NCBI GenBank assembly: GCA_015075405.1
Contig: JABTUK010000001.1
Coordinates: 1,116,001-1,180,000 of the forward strand
DNA: 64,000 nucleotides
Direction of reading: 5' to 3'
DNA from: Anaerolineales bacterium
GTDB taxonomy: Bacteria; Chloroflexota; Anaerolineae; 4572-78; J111
The notes beneath the pieces are model-generated. The model made no database searches. It was not told the DNA's origin and saw only the letters and a program-made list of their open reading frames with translations. A program made the position numbers and the translations under genes. Shown here one piece after another: positions 29,044 to 37,784 of the stretch. Every line of letters starts with the position of its first letter. The first letter of the stretch is position 1.

Positions 29044-29838
29044 TTAACCTTTGTTTCTTGGCCCGACTTGAAACCGACTCGACAAATTGCAAATAAGCCT
29101 AATATGGGCAGATAACTTAAACAAATCAACTTTACGCGATTGATGAACCAGTCTCAAGATTTTTCCCGCATTATGCGGGTCTGGGGTGAGTTCGCCTGGT
29201 AGTTTCTTGCTTGGGACAAAAATACCGTTTTCATCAACTCGCCCACCCCGCAAAACGACGCTGGTATCCCGTTCTTGGGCCAATTCAATGGCTGGAACAA
29301 CCACGTAAGAGAAAATCTCTGGATACTCATAAGGAGTACCGTTATCAAGAACATTGTTCCGCCAGGCCCAACCCACCAAAACCACTAAATCTTCTTCGGC
29401 GTTTATCAGGCTACTAAGAACTTCAAAGCGGGCTGACTGTTCATCTGAGTCGGCATCCATCGCTTTCATCTCAATTTGGACTCGTTTCCCAAGCACCGCG
29501 TCTCGAACAAAAAAGTCAGGATATTCATGAGCTACCGCAAAGGTTAATCTCAGATCAACCCCAAACATTTTTAGAATCAGATCGTCCATGTGCTTGCTTA
29601 GCGCATACTCAAGCATTGTTCCGATTCTGGTTCGATATGATGAAAGTTGCCGTTTGCTGGTGGGGAGTGGTTCAATAGTTCTATCGCGTTTGGCCAACTG
29701 GCGCGGCGCAAACAACGAGTTGACTTTGTTTACGGCTTCAGGTAAAAGCGAATTTATGAACAGGGTAATCTCGTCAATCGAAGCTTCGCCTTGAGCGATT
29801 TTATGCCCCACCTCGTAAATATTTATGGTTTTGCTCAT
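29044..29838 (-). CDS. Putative PD-(D/E)XK restriction endonuclease
   Basis: I do not recognise the 264-residue family by name. It contains YPDFF (Asp108) followed 12 residues later by QIEMK (Glu123, Lys125), which fits the PD...(D/E)XK nuclease core. No helicase motif is present. It lies between the specificity and methylase genes, with 10-bp and ~48-bp gaps, so it is the likely cleavage subunit of this system. The assignment rests on motif plus position only. Confidence 0.65.
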   Translation of the reverse strand: MSKTINIYEVGHKIAQGEASIDEITLFINSLLPEAVNKVNSLFAPRQLAKRDRTIEPLPTSKRQLSSYRTRIGTMLEYALSKHMDDLILKMFGVDLRLTFAVAHEYPDFFVRDAVLGKRVQIEMKAMDADSDEQSARFEVLSSLINAEEDLVVLVGWAWRNNVLDNGTPYEYPEIFSYVVVPAIELAQERDTSVVLRGGRVDENGIFVPSKKLPGELTPDPHNAGKILRLVHQSRKVDLFKLSAHIRLICNLSSRFQVGPRNKG

Positions 29839-29848
29839 GTCCGTTCAA

Positions 29849-30448
29849 TTAATCGTCAATAAGATTTTTAGGGTAATTGGGAAATTCGGTTAAGGCTTTC
29901 TGGGTATAAACATCTAAAAGCTCCAACTGCTCCTGGCAGGCCTGCTTTGTTTTAATAATTAAATTCATGCGTTGAGCCATTTCATCGGCTAAGCGTTGTT
30001 GTTCTTCAAAAGAGTCTGGAACTAAAACCGGCTGCGCTAAAACATGCCTCATATTGGCTCGCGGCATCCGCGCTCCGGTTTGTTCTTGCATCGCCGCTTG
30101 AACAGTTTGCGGCCTTCTGAGCAGCCAGGCCAGGAAATCTCGTGAAATCCCACTTTTCGGCAGCAAAGGGATGAGTTCAGTGGTGCAGCGGCCTCTAAAA
30201 TCAGGTAAGGCCACTTTGTTTAAATAGGGGCGAAGTTTGCTGTAAAGCACATGGCGAGGATCAAACAGAAAAGATGTGCCGTTGCCTTCGTTTGAATAAG
30301 ATACACTTTCCAGAAGTATTCTACCCGTGACGCTTTCGATATGCTCCAAACCTAAAAACGGTAAACCTTGAGCCAGAGGTGAGTCAGGTGTGACTATGGT
30401 GCGATCTTGAATACACAACTCCCCGATAGTTTGCCATTTATATGCCAT
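29849..30448 (-). CDS. hsdS: HsdS-like specificity subunit, single recognition domain
   Basis: The 199-residue product starts WQTIGELC and contains one target-recognition domain (LPFLGLEHIES, PRHVLYSKLRPYLNKV, GRCTTELIPLLP) and one C-terminal conserved helix (EEQQRLADEMAQRMNLIIKTKQACQEQLELL). A classical HsdS has two such halves in ~400 residues, so this would act as a dimer on a palindromic or split site, or is a type II-like S subunit. It is first in the three-gene set. Confidence 0.85.
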   Translation of the reverse strand: MAYKWQTIGELCIQDRTIVTPDSPLAQGLPFLGLEHIESVTGRILLESVSYSNEGNGTSFLFDPRHVLYSKLRPYLNKVALPDFRGRCTTELIPLLPKSGISRDFLAWLLRRPQTVQAAMQEQTGARMPRANMRHVLAQPVLVPDSFEEQQRLADEMAQRMNLIIKTKQACQEQLELLDVYTQKALTEFPNYPKNLIDD

Positions 30449-30482
30449 AATGATATTGGATTGCGATTCTAACGGCTATCAC

Positions 30483-30519
30483 CTCCACACAGGTTGTTAG
30501 CAATACAACCTGTGTGGAG
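30483..30519. terminator. Inverted repeat between the RM set and AOR gene
   Basis: A perfect 15-bp stem (30483-30497 with 30505-30519) with a 7-base loop lies 16 bp beyond the AOR stop and upstream of hsdS. It probably ends the AOR transcript, although no T run follows on the minus strand. Confidence 0.6.
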
Positions 30520-30534
30520 AATTGGTAGGGGATA

Positions 30535-32475
30535 TCACACTCTGAGTTGATCCGCCACCCAGCCCAGTTCCAATGCTTCAAGCTTGTGGCGGGTGGGTGC
30601 GCCGGTTTCAACATCCCAGTCGTTCTGGCGATAATATTCGTCCAGGGCGGTTTCAAACTGCTCTCGGTCTACGGCGATGCCGTCGCTGGGGCCGCCTTTG
30701 AGGGCTTTTTTGAACATCTTTTCGGCCAGTTTGTCGTGCTCGCGGTCAATCCCTTCGCGGGCGTTGAAGGCCCGCAGCATGTTCAGCCGCCGCTCGCCGA
30801 CTGCCTGCAGTTCCTCCATCGTTACATCCCAGCCGGTCACCGCCTGAATCATTTGTAGCAAATCGTCTGGGCCATACAACTGCCAGGCCGGGCCGTAGAC
30901 AAACTGGCAGACGTTGACGCTGTCCATCAGGCTGTAGAAATATTGGGTTTCGCGGGCAAAACGGACCTTCTCTGGCGTGAGCGAGCGTACCGGCTGCGCT
31001 TCGGTCAGGCCCAGCGACCCTAGCCGCTCCGGGTAGGCTACTTTTTCCTCGTAGACCGGGTCGTGTTCACTGCTCTGGTGATCGGCCCCAAAGGGGTTGA
31101 CGGCGTAAATCAGGGCCAGGCTGCGCTTCATTTGCGGCATATGGGCCGGGGCTTCCTGGCCTTTGCTGGTGATGAGGTATTCTTCGGTGCCGCGTCCAAT
31201 GGCTTTGGCTGCCGCCGCCGAGCCCATGCCGAGGATTTGGCCAAAACCCTTGCCCTTGGCAATCAGTTCGGTCATCTTGACCATCGCCTCGGCGTTGCCG
31301 AATTTTAGCTCGATGCCGCCGGTATCTGCGGTGGTGATGAGGCCGTTTTCAAAGCACTCCATAGCCCAGGCGATGGTGGCCCCGCAGGAGATAGTATCTA
31401 TGCCGTACTGGTTGCAAATCTGGTTGGCGTAAGAGATGGCCGCCAAATCGTCAATGCCGCAGTAGTTGCCAAAGGTCGAGGTGGTTTCGTACTCCGGCCC
31501 GCCGTAGTGAGGGTCAACCTTGTAGGGGCCTTCGGTAATCTCGACCACTCGTTTGCAGCGAATGGTGCAACTGTAGCAGGTGTCGCGGCCCTTCAAATCC
31601 TGCTTGTCCTCGTTGGCCCCCAGCAGAATGGTGTCGTACATGGTTGGGCCGTCAATCTTTTCCCAGTTGTCGAAGACGCCGCTGTTGAAGTTAAACGAGG
31701 GCAGCATGCCCACCGACTGCTGCGCCCCGGTGGTTTCGGCGGTACCGTATTTGCCCAGACCGGCCACATCGGAGGTGGGGAACATTTTTGCGCCCAGGCG
31801 GGCCAGGTCATTGAGTCCCTTCTTGTTGGCTACGGTAAATTTCTTTTTGCCTTCTTTGCCGCGGACGACCACCGCTTTGAGATTTTTGCTGCCCATAACC
31901 GCGCCCATGCCGGTGCGGCCGTTGGCCCGGTTGCTCATATTGATAATGGAAGCGAAGCGCACGCCCTGCTCGCCCGCCGGGCCTACCTGGGCTACTTCGA
32001 TATCTTTGTCGCCCAACTCTTTTTTCAGTATCGCTTCGACTTCGCCGGTGATTTTGCCCCACAAGTGGCTGGCATCACGCAGTTCGTAGTGGCCGTCGTT
32101 GACCCACAGGTAAACCGGCTTAGCGGCTTTGCCTTTGATGATAAAAGCATCAAACCCGGCAAATTTCATTTCCGCCGGAAAGAAGCCGCCGCATTGGGCG
32201 TCGCCAATCGCCCCGGTCAGCGGGCTTTTGGCCGTAGCGGTCATACGGCTCTGGCCCGATACCGCCGCCCCGGTGGTTACGCCCACCGACAGGGCCAGAA
32301 TGTTGTCCGGACCCAGCGGGTCGGCCCCGGCAGGCATCTCTTTGAGCAAATAGTGCATGTTGAGCGCGCTGCCGCCCATGTATTTGCGATAAAAACTCTC
32401 CGGCGGCGTTTCGACCGTCAACTCCCCTGTGGTCAGATTGACATGCAAAATCTTTCCGTTGTATCCTGTTGGCAT
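30535..32475 (-). CDS. Tungsten-type aldehyde ferredoxin oxidoreductase
   Basis: The start at 32475 (MPTGYNGKILHVNL) has AAAGGAG 8 nt upstream; the frame's upstream extension is repeat DNA. The 646-residue length is normal for AOR. The motif RTGMGAVMGSKNLKA (187-201) binds the pterin, and Cys300, Cys303 and Cys307 (CYSCTIRC) belong to the [4Fe-4S] ligands. The enzyme oxidises aldehydes with ferredoxin, in the cytoplasm, usually anaerobically. The MoaD-like gene upstream fits the supply of its molybdopterin-type cofactor. W versus Mo and the substrate cannot be told from sequence. Confidence 0.93.
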   Translation of the reverse strand: MPTGYNGKILHVNLTTGELTVETPPESFYRKYMGGSALNMHYLLKEMPAGADPLGPDNILALSVGVTTGAAVSGQSRMTATAKSPLTGAIGDAQCGGFFPAEMKFAGFDAFIIKGKAAKPVYLWVNDGHYELRDASHLWGKITGEVEAILKKELGDKDIEVAQVGPAGEQGVRFASIINMSNRANGRTGMGAVMGSKNLKAVVVRGKEGKKKFTVANKKGLNDLARLGAKMFPTSDVAGLGKYGTAETTGAQQSVGMLPSFNFNSGVFDNWEKIDGPTMYDTILLGANEDKQDLKGRDTCYSCTIRCKRVVEITEGPYKVDPHYGGPEYETTSTFGNYCGIDDLAAISYANQICNQYGIDTISCGATIAWAMECFENGLITTADTGGIELKFGNAEAMVKMTELIAKGKGFGQILGMGSAAAAKAIGRGTEEYLITSKGQEAPAHMPQMKRSLALIYAVNPFGADHQSSEHDPVYEEKVAYPERLGSLGLTEAQPVRSLTPEKVRFARETQYFYSLMDSVNVCQFVYGPAWQLYGPDDLLQMIQAVTGWDVTMEELQAVGERRLNMLRAFNAREGIDREHDKLAEKMFKKALKGGPSDGIAVDREQFETALDEYYRQNDWDVETGAPTRHKLEALELGWVADQLRV

Positions 32476-32496
32476 AGCATCTCTCCTTTGAAAATA

Positions 32497-32558
32497 GCCC
32501 TCACCCCCACCCCTCTCCCAATGGGAGAGGGGAGTCGCGCCAGCGACGGGGTGAGGGC
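32497..32558. repeat. Nested inverted repeat (GCCCTCACCCC type)
   Basis: Three nested stems: outer GCCCTCACCCC (32497-32507 with 32548-32558), middle CCCCTCTCCCA (32510-32520 with 32522-32532), and inner GTCGC/GCGAC at 32534-32547. I recall this CCCTCACCCC-type repeat as frequent in several environmental bacterial genomes. It sits directly upstream of the AOR start and is open in frame with it. Confidence 0.75.
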
Positions 32559-32615
32559 TTTTCGTCGCTGGTGGTGAAGCCGGGGCTTCCTGACGACTCC
32601 TTTGAAAATAGATTA

Positions 32616-32755
32616 AGGCAGTTCCAAGATTTAAATTAATCAAAACGTGTTGCGTCTCGCTTGCGTGCCTCTGGCGGCGTGTTCCGTCTGCTTTATCTCA
32701 CGCAAGACGTAACACGTAAGACGAATATTGAGTAATTATTTTCTTGGAGTTGCCT
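32616..32755. repeat. Dispersed 140-bp inverted-repeat element, copy 2
   Basis: It shares outer arms with the element at 18332: it starts AGGCAGTTCCAAGATT and ends ATTTTCTTGGAGTTGCCT. The interior is different but again self-complementary, with GTGTTGCGTCTCGCTTGCG against CGCAAGACGTAACACG. Size, arm sequence and inner-hairpin layout match copy 1. Confidence 0.75.
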
Positions 32756-32831
32756 AACTCCAAGAAAACGTTACCACTATACGTGGTGCGTGGTGCGTAA
32801 AAGTAAACGCATCATGCATCACGCACCACGT
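32756..32831. repeat. Partial third copy of the 138/140-bp repeat family
   Basis: AACTCCAAGAAAA (32756-32768) is the outer-arm sequence in reverse orientation, abutting copy 2. An inner hairpin follows, with ACGTGGTGCGT (32781-32791) pairing with ACGCACCACGT (32821-32831); its words match copy 1. The far outer arm is missing; the element ends at the MoaD-like stop codon. Confidence 0.6.
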
Positions 32832-32832
32832 T

Positions 32833-33063
32833 TCATCCCCCCCCAATCATGCGAAACATCTGCACCTCGTCGCCGTCTTGCAACACGTGGTTGTTTTCTA
32901 CCTGAACGCCGCCCACCGCCGCCGAGACGGTCTGTTTGATCTTGAGCTGTTCGCGCACATCGTCCACCGTAGCGCCGTCCGGCAGGATGAGCGAGGTTTT
33001 GCCTTTGGCCGGGCGCGGCAGGTAATCTCTGAGAATCCCGTGCAGGGTTAAATGGATTTCCAA
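32833..33063 (-). CDS. MoaD/ThiS-like sulfur-carrier protein
   Basis: The product ends in MIGGG, giving the C-terminal Gly-Gly needed for thiocarboxylation, and has the beta-grasp pattern (TSLILPDGATVDDVREQL, HVLQDGDEVQMF). The start is uncertain: TTG 33063 gives a normal 76-residue MoaD-size protein with AGGTTAAGG upstream, while an ATG at 33156 would add 31 unrelated-looking residues across the divergent promoter region. As the first gene before AOR, it probably provides sulfur for that enzyme's pterin cofactor. Confidence 0.8.
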   Translation of the reverse strand: MEIHLTLHGILRDYLPRPAKGKTSLILPDGATVDDVREQLKIKQTVSAAVGGVQVENNHVLQDGDEVQMFRMIGGG

Positions 33064-33157
33064 GAACCTTAACCTCGAAATAGAAACAGCATTGGAGGCG
33101 TTTATTTTAGCTGATTTTGCCCAAGTTGTAAATAGTTTTACTGTGACTTCTGTCAAG

Positions 33158-33186
33158 TTGACGGTTTTATGGCTTTTGACTATACT
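33158..33186 (+). promoter_or_regulatory. Predicted promoter of the polyamine transporter operon
   Basis: TTGACG (33158-33163) and TATACT (33181-33186) with a 17-bp spacer. Predicted transcription starts near 33193, leaving a leader of about 115 nt before the GTG of potA. Confidence 0.75.
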
Positions 33187-33306
33187 ATTCCAATCTTGTC
33201 GCCGTCATTGATCTGTGCTGCAATCAAGATGTAGACTGAAGCCTCTGCCCAAAAATATAACCTTCGCCAATTTCATATCCATTGATCCGAAAGGAGGAAC
33301 CATTTT

Positions 33307-34401
33307 GTGTCCACCATTGACGTTGAACTGGCAAATGTCACCAAAAGATTTGGTGATTTTGTAGCCGTCAATCAAGTCTCTCTTGAGATCAAGGACGGTG
33401 AATTCTTTTCACTGCTAGGCCCCAGTGGTTGCGGCAAAACTACCTGCTTACGTATGATTGCCGGGTTTGAGCTGCCCAGTGAAGGCGATGTGTTGATTCG
33501 CGGCAAGTCTATGGGCGAAACGCCCCCTTACAAACGCCCGGTCAATACCGTTTTTCAGAATTACGCCCTCTTTCCCCACATGTCTGTAGCCGAAAATGTT
33601 TCCTTTGGCCTGGAAATGCAAAAAGTGCCCCGCCCCGAAATCAACAGCCGGGTCAAAGAGGCCCTGGAAATGGTCCGGCTGCCCCAACTGGCGGAACGTA
33701 AACCGCGCCAGCTTTCGGGCGGGCAGCAGCAGCGCATCGCCCTGGCCCGCGCCCTGGTCAACCGGCCGCAGGTGCTGCTGCTGGATGAGCCGCTCAGCGC
33801 CCTGGATTTGAAGCTGCGGAAAGCCATGCAGTTAGAATTGAAGGAGCTGCAACATCAGGTGGGGATTACCTTTATCTTTGTCACCCACGACCAGGAAGAG
33901 GCGATCACGATGTCGGATCGCATTGCGGTGATGAATGAAGGGGTGGTGCAGCAGGTGGGCACGCCGATAGAAATTTATGAGCGCCCGCGCAATCGCTTTG
34001 TGGCCGATTTTATCGGTGAAACCAACTTTATGGAAGGCCGGGTGCTGGAGGTTGATCCGGTGAAAACGACGGTGGCCCTGGATGCCGGGGTGCATGTGTT
34101 GGCTCGCGCTGCCGAGGGTCTTAGCGCCGGTCAGACAATTACAGTTGCCGTCCGGCCCGAAAAGATTTCGCTGCATGAAACCCCGTCCGACCAGGGAATC
34201 AGTGTCCCGGCTATCGTGGAAGAAGCGGTTTACATCGGCACCGATACCCGCTACCGCGCCCGCATTGGCGGGAAGCAAGATGTGGTGGCCCGGGTTCAAA
34301 ACGTTGGTGGTATTATGGATGGCGGCGCTCACCCCTTTCAGCGAGGCGACCGCGTTTACCTCTCCTGGCCCACCGACAGCGCTATGGTTTTGACCAGCTA
34401 A
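33307..34401 (+). CDS. potA: Spermidine/putrescine ABC transporter ATP-binding protein
   Basis: A GTG start is preceded by AAAGGAGG. The 364-residue product has Walker [10 protein letters not shown], signature LSGGQQQR, Walker B LLLDEP, the H-loop THD, and a C-terminal TOBE-type regulatory domain. It powers polyamine uptake with the two permeases and the binding proteins that follow. Order and spacing match a potABCD operon, though iron(III) or 2-aminoethylphosphonate importers are near relatives. Confidence 0.92.
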   Translation: MSTIDVELANVTKRFGDFVAVNQVSLEIKDGEFFSLLGPSGCGKTTCLRMIAGFELPSEGDVLIRGKSMGETPPYKRPVNTVFQNYALFPHMSVAENVSFGLEMQKVPRPEINSRVKEALEMVRLPQLAERKPRQLSGGQQQRIALARALVNRPQVLLLDEPLSALDLKLRKAMQLELKELQHQVGITFIFVTHDQEEAITMSDRIAVMNEGVVQQVGTPIEIYERPRNRFVADFIGETNFMEGRVLEVDPVKTTVALDAGVHVLARAAEGLSAGQTITVAVRPEKISLHETPSDQGISVPAIVEEAVYIGTDTRYRARIGGKQDVVARVQNVGGIMDGGAHPFQRGDRVYLSWPTDSAMVLTS

Positions 34402-34404
34402 TAC

Positions 34405-34468
34405 GACCGGGGACCGGAGACGGGAGACCGGCTTTTACACCCCGGTCTTCGGTCCTCGGTCTCCGGTC
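34405..34468. repeat. Intergenic inverted repeat of GGACCGG words
   Basis: The left arm (34405-34431) and right arm (34442-34468) are built of iterated GACCGGGGACCGGAGAC-like words. It fills the potA-potB gap and stops just before the potB ribosome binding site. It may attenuate or protect the operon mRNA. Confidence 0.7.
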
Positions 34469-34489
34469 AACTGTAAGGAGGAGCTTCAA

Positions 34490-35350
34490 ATGCAAGCATC
34501 AGGCCGGCAAAGCAAAAGCATATTACCCATCCTGTTAACCCCAGGCGTTTTTTGGCTGACTGTGTTTTTTGTAGTTCCGCTGTTGATTGTGCTGGTGGTC
34601 AGCTTTAGCAAGCGCTCCCTGCTGGGGGTAGTGGATTACAGTTTTAATCTCAATAATTACGCCCGTCTCTTCAACCCTGACTCGCCCTATCTTTTTATTT
34701 TTCTGCGTTCGCTGGGGCTGGCCTCGGTTAACACGGTTCTGTGCCTTTTGTTTGCCTATCCCTTTGCTTTTTATATCGCCCGCCAAAACCCGCAGCGTCA
34801 AAAATTGCTCATTTTTCTGGTCATGGTTCCCTTTTGGACCAATTTTTTAATCCGAACCTATGCCCTGATGTTTATCATCCGCGATACGGGGCTGATTAAT
34901 ACCTGGCTGGTTAACCTGGGTATTATCAGCCAACCGATTCAAATTCTTTTCACCCCTACGGCCATCAGATTGGGGATGCTTTACGGCTATCTGCCCTTTG
35001 CAGTTTTGCCGCTGTATGCCTCTATCGAACAGTTGGATTTTAATTACGTGCAGGCGGCCCAGGATTTAGGCGCTGACGGCCTGCGGGTATTTCTGCGGGT
35101 CATCTTGCCGCTGACCATGCCTGGCGTGGTGGCCGCTTCGATTATCACCTTCATTCCAGCCCTGGGCGATTTTATTACGCCCGATTTGATGGGCGGCGGC
35201 AACACTTTTTTGATTGGCAATGTGCTGCAACAACAATTTTTAACCGTGCGGGATTGGCCTTTTGGTTCAGCCATGGGAATTGGCTTGATGGTCCTGGTGT
35301 TGGGCGCAACCATGATCTATTTCCGCACCGGGGCCAGCCGGTCAGCATAA
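34490..35350 (+). CDS. potB: Polyamine ABC transporter permease PotB
   Basis: AAGGAG lies upstream of the ATG. The 286-residue product has six hydrophobic helices and the EAA-type loop (YVQAAQDLGADGLRVFLRVILPLTMPG) that contacts the ATPase. It forms the membrane channel with the permease encoded next. Confidence 0.92.
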   Translation: MQASGRQSKSILPILLTPGVFWLTVFFVVPLLIVLVVSFSKRSLLGVVDYSFNLNNYARLFNPDSPYLFIFLRSLGLASVNTVLCLLFAYPFAFYIARQNPQRQKLLIFLVMVPFWTNFLIRTYALMFIIRDTGLINTWLVNLGIISQPIQILFTPTAIRLGMLYGYLPFAVLPLYASIEQLDFNYVQAAQDLGADGLRVFLRVILPLTMPGVVAASIITFIPALGDFITPDLMGGGNTFLIGNVLQQQFLTVRDWPFGSAMGIGLMVLVLGATMIYFRTGASRSA

Positions 35351-35411
35351 AAAGGATGAGGGATGAAGGATGAAGGCGGAAATCTTTTTCATCCTTCATC
35401 CCTCATCCTTT
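35351..35411. repeat. Perfect 24-bp intergenic inverted repeat of GGATGA words
   Basis: AAAGGATGAGGGATGAAGGA... (35351-35374) pairs perfectly with 35388-35411. Each arm is three or four variants of GGATGA(A/G)G. It begins right at the potB stop codon. Confidence 0.85.
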
Positions 35412-35437
35412 AAATAGGGAGGAGTCTAAAGAAAAAA

Positions 35438-36295
35438 ATGAGCACATCATCCGTAGCCGTACCCACGCCAGCGCGCAGCCGGACGACCTCGCGCCTGGCC
35501 CTGGGACAGAAACTGCTGACTGCTAACGCCTTGTTGATTTTTGCCTTTTTTTATACGCCTATCCTTGTCCTCATCATTTTCTCCTTTAACGCCGGCCGGA
35601 GCGGTCAGGTTTGGGAAGGGTTTAGCCTGCGCTGGTACAGCGAGTTAGCCAACGACCCGGCTATTTTTTCGGCCTTTACCAATACTATCATCGTTGCTTT
35701 TGTGTCAACAATCCTGTCCACCGCCATCGGTACCATGATTTCGCTGGCTATGGAACGCCATCACTTTCCATTCAAGCTGCCGCTCGATGCCGTGCTGTAC
35801 ATGCCCATCATCATCCCGGAAATTGTCATCGCCCTGGCAACGCTGCTTTTCTTTATCATCGTTTTTAATATGGTCAAAAATCTGTTTGGGATTACCTGGG
35901 GGCTGGGGCTGCCGACGATTATCATTGCCCACGTCGCCTTTACCATCTCTTTTGTGGCGACCATTGTCCGCGCCCGCCTGGTAGATATGGATCCCAATAT
36001 GGAGCAGGCCGCCCGCGATCTGTACGCCGACGAGTGGCAAACCTTTCGCCGCGTCACCTTTCCTTTGCTCATGCCGGCCATCATCAGCGGCGCGCTGATG
36101 GGCTTTACCCTCTCGCTGGACGACTTTTTGATTACCTTTTTTGTCTCCGGCCCCGGCTCAACCACCCTGCCGATTCTGGTTTACTCAAAGGTGAAATTCG
36201 GCGTCACCCCCGATTTGAACGCCCTGGCGACACTGCTGCTGGTTTTCTCGATTGGACTGGTGCTGCTGGCCCAATTTTTGCAGCGGCGAGATTGA
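35438..36295 (+). CDS. potC: Polyamine ABC transporter permease PotC
   Basis: The 285-residue product has six membrane helices and an EAA loop (MEQAARDLYADEWQTFRRVTFPLLMP). The N-terminus (first ~25 residues) is Ser/Thr/Arg rich and cytoplasmic. GGGAGGAG lies 22-26 bp upstream, rather far from the ATG. It pairs with PotB. Confidence 0.92.
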   Translation: MSTSSVAVPTPARSRTTSRLALGQKLLTANALLIFAFFYTPILVLIIFSFNAGRSGQVWEGFSLRWYSELANDPAIFSAFTNTIIVAFVSTILSTAIGTMISLAMERHHFPFKLPLDAVLYMPIIIPEIVIALATLLFFIIVFNMVKNLFGITWGLGLPTIIIAHVAFTISFVATIVRARLVDMDPNMEQAARDLYADEWQTFRRVTFPLLMPAIISGALMGFTLSLDDFLITFFVSGPGSTTLPILVYSKVKFGVTPDLNALATLLLVFSIGLVLLAQFLQRRD

Positions 36296-36420
36296 TTTAA
36301 AGTTCGGCTATCAATGATGAAAATTATTTTCTGACTACTGATTACTGACTACTATTTTCACAGGAGTGGGGGGACAAACTGTAGCCACAGTTGTTTGTTT
36401 TTAACAGAAGGAGGAGATGC

Positions 36421-37662
36421 ATGAAAAGCTATCAATGGATGCTACTGGCTCTCTTGTTGACATTGGTTGCGTTACCCGCGTGTGGGGCAGCTACAACAGG
36501 CGGTGGGGGGCAGCCTGCTCCCACCGAGCCAAAAGAAGCGCCCACGCCTACCGAACCGCCGGCTGAATCCCTCCCTCCCACCGAACCCGCCGTTCCCACT
36601 GAGCCAACAGAAGAAGCCGCTGTTCCCAGCGAAGAAGGAACTGCTGCCGGCCTGGATAAAGAGTTGAGCGTTTACAACTGGGCCGATTACATTGACGAAC
36701 AAGTTTTAAAGGATTACGAAGCAGAGTACGGCGTAAAAATTATTTATGACACTTACGCCAGCAATGAGGATTTATTAGCCAAGTTGCAGGCCGGCGCTAC
36801 AGGTTACGATGTTATTTTTCCCTCCGATTACATGGTGGCGCAAATGATTGAACTCGGTTTGCTGGCCGAGATTGACCATAACCACATTCCCAATATGAAA
36901 AATATTGGCGCTCAGTTCCTTGACCCACCGTTTGATCCCGGTTACAAGCATTGCGTCCCTTATCAGTGGGGGGCTACGGGCTTAGCTTACAGTAAAAAAG
37001 CTTTTGGCGATACTCCCCCGGATAGTTGGGCTGTTCTTTACGAACCGGAGCAAGTTCAAAAATGGGCCGAAGCCGGCGGGGTTAATATCCTCAACGATCA
37101 GCGCGAGGTGATTGGCGAAGCCTTGAAATACCTGGGCTACTCGGTCAATGATACCGACGAGAGCCATTTGCAAGAAGCCAAAGCGTTGATACTGAAGACT
37201 AAGCCCTATATTAAATCCTTTAACAGTGAGGATTATGATGAAAGCCTGCTGGTTCCCGGTGAAGTCGTGCTCTCGATGGCCTGGAGTGGGGATGCCGCTC
37301 AAGCAGCTTCAAAAACCATAGATGAGGCCACCGGAGAGAGCGATTGGGCCTTTGTAGTGCCCAAAGAAGGCGCTTTTATCTTTCAAGATAATGTTTGTGT
37401 CACGGCTACTACCCAGAGAAAAGCCACCGCCGAGCATTTTCTCAACTATTTGCTTGAGGCTGAAAATGCCGCCGCCATTACCAACTACACCTACTACGCC
37501 AGCCCCAATGAGGCCGCCAGAGAATTTATCAATGAAGATATTCTTAATGACCCCGGTATCTACCCCTCCTCAGAAATCATGGAAAAATTGGAATACGGCC
37601 AACCGTTAGGTGAAGCCATCTTCCTGTACGACCAGATTTGGACGGAAATTAAGAGTCAGTAG
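36421..37662 (+). CDS. potD: Polyamine-binding lipoprotein PotD, first copy
   Basis: ATG 36421 with AAGGAGGAG directly upstream is chosen over the ATG at 36391. The signal peptide ends in LPAC (lipid-anchored Cys21), followed by a Pro/Glu/Thr linker. The mature domain is of the PotD/PotF type (ELSVYNWADYIDEQVL, GYDVIFPSDYMVAQM). It captures polyamine outside the membrane for PotABC. The next gene is a close paralogue, so this is a tandem duplication. Confidence 0.92.
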   Translation: MKSYQWMLLALLLTLVALPACGAATTGGGGQPAPTEPKEAPTPTEPPAESLPPTEPAVPTEPTEEAAVPSEEGTAAGLDKELSVYNWADYIDEQVLKDYEAEYGVKIIYDTYASNEDLLAKLQAGATGYDVIFPSDYMVAQMIELGLLAEIDHNHIPNMKNIGAQFLDPPFDPGYKHCVPYQWGATGLAYSKKAFGDTPPDSWAVLYEPEQVQKWAEAGGVNILNDQREVIGEALKYLGYSVNDTDESHLQEAKALILKTKPYIKSFNSEDYDESLLVPGEVVLSMAWSGDAAQAASKTIDEATGESDWAFVVPKEGAFIFQDNVCVTATTQRKATAEHFLNYLLEAENAAAITNYTYYASPNEAAREFINEDILNDPGIYPSSEIMEKLEYGQPLGEAIFLYDQIWTEIKSQ

Positions 37663-37670
37663 GAATGGAT

Positions 37671-37696
37671 GGAGTCCAATCTATAAATTGGACTCC
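37671..37696 (+). terminator. Hairpin after the first potD
   Basis: GGAGTCCAAT (37671-37680) pairs perfectly with ATTGGACTCC (37687-37696), six-base loop. It lies 8 bp after the stop, with no T run; it may be a weak terminator or an mRNA stabiliser. Confidence 0.6.
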
Positions 37697-37720
37697 CAAC
37701 TTTAACAACCCTAAATTTGG

Positions 37721-37748
37721 TTGCCAACACCGTTGTGGCGGTTATAAT
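37721..37748 (+). promoter_or_regulatory. Internal promoter of the second potD
   Basis: TTGCCA (37721-37726) and a perfect TATAAT (37743-37748) with a 16-bp spacer, 37 bp before the start codon. The second binding protein can thus be expressed apart from the operon. Confidence 0.75.
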
Positions 37749-37784
37749 ATACCCATTCAAATTAAATTCTGTGGAGGAGAAAAC

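Noticed and set aside
29849..30448. Truncated type I hsdS
   Set aside because: The gene has intact ends and one complete recognition domain plus helix; it looks like a natural half-size subunit rather than a broken gene.
31507..32577. Long open frame (356 codons) antisense to AOR
   Set aside because: It mirrors the codon bias of the real gene on the other strand and has no recognisable domain or ribosome binding site.
32476..32643. N-terminal extension of AOR to 32643
   Set aside because: The extra 56 codons are repeat DNA, and AAAGGAG precedes the conserved MPTGYNG start at 32475.
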